From Acetobacteraceae bacterium (GTDB lineage: Bacteria; Pseudomonadota; Alphaproteobacteria; Acetobacterales; Acetobacteraceae), in contig JAMXLO010000053.1 of assembly GCA_024280945.1 (NCBI GenBank), forward strand, positions 1 through 64,000: DNA of 64,000 nucleotides, written 5' to 3'. Under the pieces are notes generated by a model. It was not told where the DNA came from, ran no database searches, and saw only the letters and a program-made list of their open reading frames with translations. This document shows positions 25,855 through 33,156 of this stretch, piece after piece (within the stretch, counting starts at the first letter, position 1; each line of letters starts with the position of its first letter). A program made the translations under genes and the position numbers.

Positions 25855-27177
25855 GTGAGCGATAATCCGTTCTCCGAGCCAGAAGACGACCGAACTATCA
25901 TCCGCCCGACGCCAGGCGGGCGCCGGCCGGCTGCGCCGCCGCCAGCGGCATCCGGACTGAAACCGGCACCATTGCCCACCTTCAACCCATCGGCGCCGGC
26001 AATCGGCGTTTCGTCGCTGACGGCGGCGGCCTCGCAGCTGTTGCAGTTGCTACCGGGCCTGCGCGCGATGCGTCGCGCACCCGATCCGCGCGAATTGCAC
26101 ATCCGTGTTCAGCAAGACCTGCAGACATTTGAGCGGCAGGCGCGGTCGGCCGGCATCGGGATGGACCTGTTGCGGCCGGCGCACTACGCGCTTTGTGCCA
26201 GCATTGACGATGTGGTGCTGAACACCCCCTGGGGCGCGACCAGTGGCTGGGCCGATCAAACGCTGGTGGCCACCCTCCATCCAGGCGCCCGTGGCACCGA
26301 GCAGTTCTTCGACCAGCTCCGCCAGATGCTGAGAACGCCGGATCGTTTCCTGCCGGTGATCGAGTTGATGTTCCTCTGCCTCTCTCTCGGCTTCATGGGG
26401 CGCTATCGCCAGGCACGCGGGACCGCAGAGCTGGATCAGCTCCGCGCCGAGGTCCACGCAGCAATTGCGACGCGGCGGCCTGCAGCTGGACAGGAACTCT
26501 CGCGACGCTGGCGCGGCGTGGCAGCGCCCTACCGGAGCCGGCGCGAACTGCCGATCTGGGTTGCGCTCACGGCCGCCCTGACCCTCTGCGCAGGGCTGCT
26601 GTTGTGGACGTCATCTTACCTGAATGCCGCCTCCGACAGCCTGCAGGCGCAGGCACTCGCGACGCCTCCGACCCGTATGCCGGTGGTCGAGCGGGCGGCC
26701 GTCGTGCAGCCGCTGCCAGCGGCTCCTGCGCCACCGGAACCGACCACGCTCGATCGGCTGCGCAGCCTGCTGCAGCCGGACATCGATGCGCAGACGATCA
26801 GCGTTTTCGGCACACCGACGGCGGTGACCATCCGCATTCCGGAGCGCCTGGTGTTTGCCCAGGGCGGCGCCTCATTGCAGCGCTCATCGCTGCCGTTGCT
26901 TGAGCGCGTGGCTGCTGTATTGCACCGTGAACCAGGGGCAGTCCGCGTTCTCGACTATGCAGACAATCAGCCTGTGCGGACGGTGCGGTTCCCGTCGAGC
27001 TTCCAGCTGTCCGATGCTCGCGCCGGTGCCGTGCGCGACGCCATTGCACCCACTCTGGGCGACCCACGCGTCACAGCAGAAGGCCGCGCCGCCGCCGATC
27101 CGATCGCGCCCAACAGCACGGCCGAAGGCCGCGAGCGGAACCGGCGCATCGAGATCGTCCTGCAACGCCAGGAATGA
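25855..27177 (+). CDS. tssL: Type VI secretion membrane protein TssL with C-terminal OmpA-like domain
   Basis: 440 residues. A proline-rich N-terminus precedes the DotU/TssL cytoplasmic domain (about 60-210, with YALCASIDDVVLNTPWG and LMFLCLSLGFMGRYR). A single membrane helix follows near 232-252, then a periplasmic linker and an OmpA-like peptidoglycan-binding domain (about 310-440, ending RERNRRIEIVL). The usual GHTDN segment reads DYADNQP. This is the extended TssL architecture that anchors the TssJLM complex. The GTG start at 25855 has GAGAGG upstream. Its stop overlaps the tssM start (ATGA at 27174-27177). Confidence 0.92.
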   Translation: MSDNPFSEPEDDRTIIRPTPGGRRPAAPPPAASGLKPAPLPTFNPSAPAIGVSSLTAAASQLLQLLPGLRAMRRAPDPRELHIRVQQDLQTFERQARSAGIGMDLLRPAHYALCASIDDVVLNTPWGATSGWADQTLVATLHPGARGTEQFFDQLRQMLRTPDRFLPVIELMFLCLSLGFMGRYRQARGTAELDQLRAEVHAAIATRRPAAGQELSRRWRGVAAPYRSRRELPIWVALTAALTLCAGLLLWTSSYLNAASDSLQAQALATPPTRMPVVERAAVVQPLPAAPAPPEPTTLDRLRSLLQPDIDAQTISVFGTPTAVTIRIPERLVFAQGGASLQRSSLPLLERVAAVLHREPGAVRVLDYADNQPVRTVRFPSSFQLSDARAGAVRDAIAPTLGDPRVTAEGRAAADPIAPNSTAEGRERNRRIEIVLQRQE

Positions 27178-30100
27178 CCATCTTCACCTCACGCTGGCTC
27201 GTCAGTTTCGTCGGCACTGCTTTGCTGGCTGTGCTGGTGTGGTTCTTCGCGCCATTGCTGTCTGGCTTCGAGGAAGAATGGCCGCGGCTCGTCGTCGTCG
27301 CGGCCCTGCTGCTGTCCTGGGGCGGTAGCAACCTGTTCCTCGATATCCAACGTCGCCGGCGCGATGCGGAACTGAGACGCGGAATCGCCACGCCGTCGGC
27401 CGAAGAGACCGAAGAAGTTCAGGCGCTGCAGCAGCGTCTGGCCACTGCGCTGGATCTGCTGAAGAACTCATTGCACGGCCGCGGCAGCCTGTACGAGCAG
27501 CCCTGGTATGCCATCATCGGCCCGCCAGGCGCCGGTAAGACGACGGCGCTGCTGAACGCTGGCCTGCGCTTTCCCTTGGCAGACAGAATGGGACAGGGCG
27601 CAGTGGCGGGCGTCGGCGGCACAAGACTGTGCGACTGGTGGTTCACCGAGGATGCCGTGCTGATCGACACTGCGGGCCGTTACACCACGCAGGATTCGGA
27701 CGCAGTCATCGATCGTGCCGGCTGGGGCGGCTTTCTGGAGCTTCTGAAGCGGACCAGACCACGGCAACCCTTGAACGGACTTCTGGTGGCGTTCCCGCTG
27801 AGCGATCTTGCGATGGCGACCGCGGCGCAGCGCCAAGCGCATGCAACGACCATCCGCAGCCGGATCGATGAGCTGCAGGCACGGTTCGGTATGCACTTGC
27901 CGATCTACATGCTGTTCACCAAAGCCGACCTGATCGCCGGCTTCAGCGAATTCTTCGACGACCTGGACCACGACGGCCGCGCGCAGGTGTGGGGCGCGAC
28001 GTTCGATCTCGTGCACGACGACGCCGGCCCAGTCGCAGCGTTTCCCGCTGAGCTGCACGCGCTGGTGGAGCAGTTGAATGCACGCCTGTTCGATCGCATG
28101 CAGGCCGAGCGCAACGCCGAGAGACGAGCAAGGATCGCGATGTTTCCAGGCCAGCTCGCCAGTCTGGAGCCGGTGCTGATGGCGTTTCTCCAGGCAGTGT
28201 TCGGCGGCACGCAGCGGGATCCCGCACCGCTGCTGCGTGGGGTGTATTTCGCCTCGGGTACTCAGGAGGGAACGCCGTTCGACCGGCTCACGGGCACCCT
28301 GGCGCGAGCCCTCGGTGTGGAGCAGACAGCAAGGCAGAGCCTGCAGCCGGTGCAGGGGCGCAGCTATTTCCTCGAGCGGCTGCTGAAGCAGGTGGTTTTC
28401 GGCGAGGCGCTGCTGGTCTCGCAAAGTCCTGCCGCAGTGCGTCGTCGTCTGGTGCTGCGTGCCGCTGGCTTTGCTCTCGCCGTTCTACTCGTCGTCGCAA
28501 CCGCTGCTGTGCTGTGGCACGTTCGCAATCTGGGGCTGCGTGAGATCGATACGGTCACGAACGCACTGGCCGGCTATGCGCACACTGCCCACGGCCTTTC
28601 GCTCGACCCGGTTGCGGATGCCGATCTGCCACGACTCGCTCCATTGCTGGACCAGGCGCGGGCATTGCCGGGCGGTGGAGACGAGCCTGCGTGGTTGCTC
28701 GCCATGCTGTCGCAGCGCGACAAGCTGTCTGCCTCGACGCGCGCAGTGTATCGACATGCGTTGGAATGGGCGCTGCTGCCACGCCTGATGTATCGATTAG
28801 AAACGCAGTTGCTCGGCAACCTGAACAACCCCGACTTCTTATACGAGGCGACGCGCGTCTACCTGATGCTCGGCAATGCCGGCCCGCTCGATGCATCGCT
28901 GGTGCGCGAGTGGATGAAGCTTGACTGGCAGGCCACCTATCCCGGTGTCGGCTTCGCGCCGATGCGTGATTCGCTGTTGCGGCACCTGGACGCGCTGTTG
29001 GCCGAGCCATTGTCGCAGGTGCAGCTCGATGGCGCACTGGTTGCCACTGCACGCACGAAATTCTCGGCCGTTTCGCTGGCACAGCGGGTGTATTCGCGGA
29101 TTCGCCTGTCGGCCGCTGCACAGCGCCTATCGCCATGGCGTCCAAGCGACGCGCTCGGTCCCGCGGGCGTACCATTATTCATGCGCCGGTCGGGCAAGCC
29201 GCTGAGCGATGGCATTCCCGGCTTCTTTAGTGTCGACGGCTTCCACAAGGTGTTGCTGCCGTCGTTGGACGGCGCGGTACGAAGCGTGGTGTCGGAAAGC
29301 TGGGTTCTGGGCGACCGCGTCGCATTCAACCCGAACGGGCCGCAGATGCAGGGGCTGCAGCGCGATGTCATCGCGCTGTACGAGGCGGATTACGCGCCTG
29401 CCTGGGACCTGTTGCTCGGGGATCTGAACGTCGTGCAATTGCGCAGCCTGTCGCAAGCGGCACAGGACCTGTACATCCTGGCCGCTCCCGACTCGCCGAT
29501 GCGCAACCTGCTGGTCTCGATCAGCCGACAGTTGACATTGTCGGTGCCGATGACCGGACCTCGCCTGCCCTTCGCACCTGCGGGAACGCCGAGCAATACC
29601 GAACTTCGCCTGCAGGCATTGCTGGGTACGTCGCAATCCGCTGGAGCGGCACAGCTGCCGCCGGGCCACGAGATCGACGAACGATATCAGGCGCTGCGCG
29701 GACTTGTCGCTCGCGGTGCAGCCGCACCGATCGAACAGGTGCTGCGGGAAATCAGCGACGCACAGCAGCAAATGGCCAAGTTGGCAGCATCGCTGGTCAG
29801 CACGGCGGCCGCGGCATCATCGGCAGCCGGGGTCGATCCGCTGCTGCTGCTGAAGTCGGATGCCTCGCGCCAGCCACAGCCATTAGGACGCTGGCTGACC
29901 GAGATCGCCAACAGTGCCATTGCGCTTCGCAGTGGGGATCCGCGATTGCAGCTGGCGGCCAACTTCAACGCACCTGGGGGGCCGGCCGACACCTGCCCGT
30001 CGGTGGTCAATGGACACTACCCGTTTATCGCGGCCGCGTCGGACGATGTGCCGATTGCCGAGTTTGCGCGGCTGTTTGCCCCTGGAGCGGCGCTCGATGG

Positions 30101-30659
30101 ATTCATCAACACGCTGCTTCGCCGCTATGTCGATATGTCCAGCAAGACCTGGCGGCTGATCTCGGCCGATGCGCCGTCATCGCCGATCTCAGCCGGCGAC
30201 CTTGCGCAGTTCCAGCGCGCCGCCGCGATCCGCGATGCGTTCTTTCCCGACGACGGGACCCGCCCTCGCTTCCGCTTCGACATTACGCCGATCAGTGCCG
30301 ATCCGGGGACGAAGCAGGTCGTACTGGATCTCGATGGCACCCCCATCGTATTCGCCCGAGCCGCGCAACGTGCAACGCAGGTGACCTGGCCCAGCTTCTC
30401 GTTGCAGCCGACGACACGATTGGCGTTCGAGCCACCGGCGAGGGGTGCGGAATTGCGCGAGACCGGACCGTGGGCGCTGTTCCGGCTGTTCGGTCATGGC
30501 CGGATGCAGCTGCAACCGGGCAGCACGGATCGCTACGCCCTGACGTTCCAGGTGGGCGAGCGGCAGGCGACGTTCGACGTGCGGATTCCTGGCGCTGCCA
30601 ATCCCTTTGCGCCGGGATTGTTGCAGGATTTTCGTTGCCCCAGCGTGCGGGTGAACTGA
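27174..30659 (+). CDS. tssM: Type VI secretion membrane protein TssM (IcmF)
   Basis: 1161 residues, normal for TssM. Two N-terminal membrane helices (about 5-55) are followed by a cytoplasmic NTPase-like domain with an intact Walker A, GPPGAGKTT, at about 116-124 and DTAGRY after it. A third helix lies near 428-448, and then the large periplasmic IcmF-related region begins. It forms the inner-membrane channel of the TssJLM complex. Start coupled to tssL. No other type VI core gene (tssA-K, hcp, vgrG, clpV) is present in the window, so the rest must be elsewhere or absent. A hairpin follows the stop at 30674. Confidence 0.94.
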   Translation: MTIFTSRWLVSFVGTALLAVLVWFFAPLLSGFEEEWPRLVVVAALLLSWGGSNLFLDIQRRRRDAELRRGIATPSAEETEEVQALQQRLATALDLLKNSLHGRGSLYEQPWYAIIGPPGAGKTTALLNAGLRFPLADRMGQGAVAGVGGTRLCDWWFTEDAVLIDTAGRYTTQDSDAVIDRAGWGGFLELLKRTRPRQPLNGLLVAFPLSDLAMATAAQRQAHATTIRSRIDELQARFGMHLPIYMLFTKADLIAGFSEFFDDLDHDGRAQVWGATFDLVHDDAGPVAAFPAELHALVEQLNARLFDRMQAERNAERRARIAMFPGQLASLEPVLMAFLQAVFGGTQRDPAPLLRGVYFASGTQEGTPFDRLTGTLARALGVEQTARQSLQPVQGRSYFLERLLKQVVFGEALLVSQSPAAVRRRLVLRAAGFALAVLLVVATAAVLWHVRNLGLREIDTVTNALAGYAHTAHGLSLDPVADADLPRLAPLLDQARALPGGGDEPAWLLAMLSQRDKLSASTRAVYRHALEWALLPRLMYRLETQLLGNLNNPDFLYEATRVYLMLGNAGPLDASLVREWMKLDWQATYPGVGFAPMRDSLLRHLDALLAEPLSQVQLDGALVATARTKFSAVSLAQRVYSRIRLSAAAQRLSPWRPSDALGPAGVPLFMRRSGKPLSDGIPGFFSVDGFHKVLLPSLDGAVRSVVSESWVLGDRVAFNPNGPQMQGLQRDVIALYEADYAPAWDLLLGDLNVVQLRSLSQAAQDLYILAAPDSPMRNLLVSISRQLTLSVPMTGPRLPFAPAGTPSNTELRLQALLGTSQSAGAAQLPPGHEIDERYQALRGLVARGAAAPIEQVLREISDAQQQMAKLAASLVSTAAAASSAAGVDPLLLLKSDASRQPQPLGRWLTEIANSAIALRSGDPRLQLAANFNAPGGPADTCPSVVNGHYPFIAAASDDVPIAEFARLFAPGAALDGFINTLLRRYVDMSSKTWRLISADAPSSPISAGDLAQFQRAAAIRDAFFPDDGTRPRFRFDITPISADPGTKQVVLDLDGTPIVFARAAQRATQVTWPSFSLQPTTRLAFEPPARGAELRETGPWALFRLFGHGRMQLQPGSTDRYALTFQVGERQATFDVRIPGAANPFAPGLLQDFRCPSVRVN

Positions 30660-30673
30660 GTTACTCGTCGTGT

Positions 30674-30692
30674 CCTCGGGTCAGGCCCGAGG
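30674..30692. terminator. Hairpin after tssM
   Basis: CCTCGGG and CCCGAGG pair perfectly around TCAGG, 14 bases after the tssM stop and 8 bases from the stop of the convergent gene. No T-run follows. The motif resembles dispersed alphaproteobacterial palindromes, so it may be a repeat element doing a terminator's job. Confidence 0.55.
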
Positions 30693-30699
30693 GCACACC

Positions 30700-31293
30700 T
30701 CAGGGCGGGCCGGTGGAGGCGGGCGCCGATGATGGCAGGAGCGGTGTCGGCGGTTCGGGCGGCGCGATGAGTTCGGCGGCAAGCTGGAAATGGGTCTTGA
30801 GCACGTCCTTCAGCAAGCGGAGGTAGCTGCCGCCGCAGCGGTTGATGGCGCTTTGGATCTCGCGCCACAACGGGTGGCTGGGGCGGATCGCAAGGTCGCG
30901 GCAGATGTCGGCGATGACGGCGCCGATGGGACGGCGGCGGTCTGCAGCGATCTGGTCTTCCGTGGACAGTGGCGAGGGAAGCGTCTGGGCGCGCGGTGCA
31001 GAGGGCCGGGCAACGGGCTGGCGCGGCATTGGGGGCGTGGGTGGGGCGACCGGCCGCTGGGGACACGCGCGATGGTCGGGCCGAGCCCGACCACATGCGC
31101 GAACGATCCGTACTTCGAGCGCCGCGGCGCGCTGCAGGCCGCGGGTGATGCGCGCGAGGATCACGGCAAGATCGTTGGTGCCGAAGGTGAGAACGGTGAA
31201 GTAGGGGTTGCCGGCAGCGCGCTGATCGAGGGTGGCGGCGAGCTCCTTGCCGTAGTCGATGAGCTTGCGGACGAGGTCGAGAAGCGCGGCCAT
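30700..31293 (-). CDS. Conserved-looking hypothetical protein with proline-rich linker
   Basis: 197 residues from the ATG at 31293 (MAALLDLVRKLIDYGKELAATL). It has two ordered parts: an N-terminal helical segment (about 1-65, with FTVLTFGTNDLAVILARITRGL) and a C-terminal segment (about 120-180, with ADICRDLAIRPSHPLWREIQSAI). A Pro/Arg-rich linker joins them. I recall similar proteins occurring in several copies in Acetobacteraceae genomes, but I do not know a function. There is no signal peptide and no clear ribosome-binding site. It converges on tssM; a link to type VI secretion is not supported by the sequence. Confidence 0.65.
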   Translation of the reverse strand: MAALLDLVRKLIDYGKELAATLDQRAAGNPYFTVLTFGTNDLAVILARITRGLQRAAALEVRIVRACGRARPDHRACPQRPVAPPTPPMPRQPVARPSAPRAQTLPSPLSTEDQIAADRRRPIGAVIADICRDLAIRPSHPLWREIQSAINRCGGSYLRLLKDVLKTHFQLAAELIAPPEPPTPLLPSSAPASTGPP

Positions 31294-31401
31294 GGCGGGG
31301 GAACAAGAGCACGAGGGCAATTTCGCGTCAAGGAATTTTTTCCCAGACTGGGCGTTGCGGCCGAAAGCCGGTATCCCTGGATCTCGAATATACGGATGTG
31401 A

Positions 31402-31899
31402 CTACGGAAGTGGTTGCCAGAATTCGGTGACGAAGCCGCGTGGATCGGTGTGCAGCACCTGTCGCGCGATCTGCGGTGCGCCGGCATGGCAGCGCCATGC
31501 GTAGATCGTGTCGTGGCCGGTCGCCGCGGCGGGCACGAAGGGGGCGTCGGGATTGTCGTGGCACCACTGGATAACGCCAGGGTTGGGCGCGCGGCGGGTA
31601 TTCGCCTTGCCGCACGGCAGATTGGCGCCGACGGTGCAGACCATGACGCGGTGGTCGGCGCAGCGGTACACGGTGGTGTCGATGGCCACGCGAGCGGGCA
31701 TGCGGGTTCCGAATGCCGCGTTGACAGCGGGGACGAGGTCCTTGGGGATTGGGCGTGTCGTGTCGTCGGTGCCGGCGCGTTGGCAGTAGGCCACGGGCGG
31801 CTCGGCGTGCGCGTTCGTCAACCACAGAGCAACCGGTATCAGCGCCGCTGCTAGTGGCGTCGCACGAGATGCGAACAAGGCACCCATAGGACTTTGCAT
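31402..31899 (-). CDS. Secreted cysteine-containing protein, function unknown
   Basis: 165 residues. A signal peptide (about 1-32, ending TNAHA) precedes a mature protein with five cysteines spread along it (YCQRAG, YRCADHRVMVCTVG, LPCGKAN, QWCHDNPDA, AWRCHAG), an arrangement that suggests disulfides in the periplasm. HDTIYAWRCHAGAPQI looks structured. No family is recognised. The gene is on the same strand as VapBC but well separated in function. The start ATG at 31899 is used; Met5 (31887) is an alternative. Confidence 0.65.
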   Translation of the reverse strand: MQSPMGALFASRATPLAAALIPVALWLTNAHAEPPVAYCQRAGTDDTTRPIPKDLVPAVNAAFGTRMPARVAIDTTVYRCADHRVMVCTVGANLPCGKANTRRAPNPGVIQWCHDNPDAPFVPAAATGHDTIYAWRCHAGAPQIARQVLHTDPRGFVTEFWQPLP

Positions 31900-31912
31900 C
31901 TGGTGGTCGCCG

Positions 31913-32338
31913 TCACGGTGACGCCACGCCGTCTCCCAGCTTGAGCGCGAGCCGCGCCCATGGCGTCGCGGCTAGGCGCGCCAGCAGCCTTCGGTCGTCC
32001 GTTATCATCGGGACTCCCCGTTGCTCCGCCAGCGCCACATAGCAGCAGTCGTAAGCTGGGTGCGCTAGGGCATTAGCGATCTCCAGCGCGCGACTGATCA
32101 GTCCGACCGACGGCACGAACTCATCGAGCAGATCGGGCAGTCCCTCTACCATCGCCTTTGCCTGTGCGCCGGTGATCTCGCCCCGTCGCAGCTTCGCCCA
32201 AGCGACGTTGCAAACCTCGGGAGCGATCAGGTCCGGGCCGAGCAGTATCGGTCCCCGCGCAATTAGCGCCTCGGCGGCATCGCTGCCCGGCTCCGCGACG
32301 AAGCACTTGCAGGCGACGCTCGCGTCCACGACGAACAT
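31913..32338 (-). CDS. vapC: PIN-domain toxin, VapC family
   Basis: 141 residues with PIN-domain acidic residues: Asp5 in VVDASVACKCF, Glu41 in LIAPEVCNVAW, Asp98 in HPAYDCCYVALAE and Asp117 in MITDDRRLL. PIN toxins of this kind cleave RNA (tRNA or mRNA) with Mg2+. The start codon overlaps the antitoxin stop (shared base at 32338), typical of translationally coupled VapBC modules. All active-site acids are present, so it is probably functional. It marks the left edge of a short defence or mobile segment that ends with the retron. Confidence 0.9.
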   Translation of the reverse strand: MFVVDASVACKCFVAEPGSDAAEALIARGPILLGPDLIAPEVCNVAWAKLRRGEITGAQAKAMVEGLPDLLDEFVPSVGLISRALEIANALAHPAYDCCYVALAEQRGVPMITDDRRLLARLAATPWARLALKLGDGVASP

Positions 32339-32574
32339 TACCGAGAGTCACGATCCTCGCGGATAAGCTCGGTACTGTCAGTTTGCCGAACATTTGCCGG
32401 CGTCATGCCGCGAATTCGCCTGGTAAGCGCAACACGCTCCTCGGGGCTGAGACGCGCAGCCGACGTCAGCGCAATCCGAAGCTCTTGTTCCAGCGAGTGG
32501 CCGTGCAGTTCCGCCTTGCGCCGGAGGGCCGCAACGACCTGCTCGTCGAGATTCCTGACCAGCACCTGGGCCAT
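32338..32574 (-). CDS. vapB: Ribbon-helix-helix antitoxin, VapB/FitA type
   Basis: 78 residues. The N-terminal MAQVLVRNLDEQVVAALRRKA is an Arc/FitA-like ribbon-helix-helix that binds operator DNA as a dimer pair. The C-terminal tail (RQTDSTELIREDRDSR) would wrap and block VapC. The gene is preceded 13 bases upstream by a perfect 10-base inverted repeat (32588-32613), the expected autoregulatory operator. The stop overlaps the vapC start. Confidence 0.9.
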   Translation of the reverse strand: MAQVLVRNLDEQVVAALRRKAELHGHSLEQELRIALTSAARLSPEERVALTRRIRGMTPANVRQTDSTELIREDRDSR

Positions 32575-32587
32575 GGGTTCCCTGCCT

Positions 32588-32613
32588 GTATGCTATCGTA
32601 TTTGATAGCATAC
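32588..32613 (-). promoter_or_regulatory. Operator palindrome of the vapBC module
   Basis: GTATGCTATC and GATAGCATAC form a perfect 10-base inverted repeat separated by six bases (GTATTT), just upstream of the antitoxin start. It is AT-richer than its surroundings and has the size expected for two ribbon-helix-helix dimers. FitAB/VapBC systems repress themselves through such sites. Confidence 0.8.
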
Positions 32614-32684
32614 GTGCGGCAGGCTGTCCAGACGCTGCCCACCAGGCGCGAACGAGCGTGTTCAGGCTGCCCGGTGTTGGCCTA

Positions 32685-32711
32685 GTGCCGACTTTCAGTG
32701 AAAGTCGGCAC
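32685..32711 (-). terminator. 12-bp hairpin overlapping the end of the HTH gene
   Basis: GTGCCGACTTTC and GAAAGTCGGCAC form a perfect 12-base stem with an AGT/ACT triloop. The right arm encodes the last residues of the HTH gene (GADFH), whose stop lies in the left arm. No T-run follows. It is a strong terminator-like or boundary structure between vapBC and the HTH/retron part. Confidence 0.65.
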
Positions 32712-32928
32712 CTCGCTCTTTGGTTTGAGTATCCGGTTCACGCGCGAGGATGGTCATCAGCGCGCGGGCGCTCGGGTCCATCGGCGTGCGGTTCGGCTCC
32801 CAGTTCTGCAGCGTGGCGAGCGGCACGTGAATCGCGGTGGCTTCGGTGGTGGCGTCGATCCTGGCGAGATCGACGTCCGGCTTGCGCGCGATGATGGCGT
32901 CCAGGTTCATTCTCGTTGACTTTGCCAT
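32695..32928 (-). CDS. Degenerate XRE/NadS-like HTH protein
   Basis: 77 residues. The C-terminal half keeps the family pattern of short HigA/NadS-type regulators (VPLATLQNWEPNRTPMDPSARALMTILAREP). The region that should hold the first HTH helices is shortened and changed (DLARIDATTEATAIH instead of an LS..xFA.. helix). It is probably a decayed antitoxin or regulator; no toxin partner is adjacent. The gene ends in a 12-base hairpin. It may be residual content of the same insertion that carries the retron. Confidence 0.55.
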   Translation of the reverse strand: MAKSTRMNLDAIIARKPDVDLARIDATTEATAIHVPLATLQNWEPNRTPMDPSARALMTILAREPDTQTKERGADFH

Positions 32929-32975
32929 ACCCTGATGTCCCTACCACTCGCTTTACTCTGTCGGCCATCATATCA

Positions 32976-33004
32976 TTGACAGGGCGCGCGGAATGGGATT
33001 CGCT
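32976..33004 (+). promoter_or_regulatory. Putative promoter of the retron RNA
   Basis: A consensus -35 TTGACA at 32976-32981 is followed, after 17 bases, by a weak -10 candidate TTCGCT at 32999-33004. That would start transcription close to 33011, exactly where the a1 repeat of the msr-msd RNA begins. The -10 match is poor, so the promoter call rests mainly on the -35 and on position. Confidence 0.45.
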
Positions 33005-33010
33005 ATTTCT

Positions 33011-33138
33011 GCTTGCAGGCAGATTTGTCATCACGTTTCGTGATGTATGAAAGACCGTAACTCGGTGTTTGCTCTCTAGGTGGCTATCGGGAAATTGAAA
33101 TGGCGCACGCCTGCGCTCGCGTAAGAGTGCCTGCAAGC
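33011..33138 (+). ncRNA. Retron msr-msd noncoding RNA (Ec67/Eco2-like)
   Basis: The a1 repeat GCTTGCAGGCA (33011-33021) and a2 repeat TGCCTGCAAGC (33128-33138) are perfect 11-base complements that would pair the RNA ends. The base after a1, G33022 in CAGATTTG, sits where Ec67 RNA has its branching guanosine. The msr part has a perfect 7-base hairpin CATCACG-TTT-CGTGATG (33029-33045) and a smaller ACCG/CGGT stem (33054-33066). The msd part has GCGCA-CGCC-TGCGC (33103-33116). Order, spacing and the AGGCAGATTTG and AGTGCCTGCA segments match what I recall of retron Ec67. The predicted cDNA starts near 33127 and is copied leftwards for roughly 60 bases; the exact length cannot be read. Confidence 0.87.
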
Positions 33139-33156
33139 CCTTATCTCACCCACACT

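Noticed and set aside
33100-33156. N-terminal 19 codons of the reverse transcriptase frame
   Set aside because: They coincide with the msd and a2 repeat of the retron RNA and lack counterparts in the Ec67 protein.
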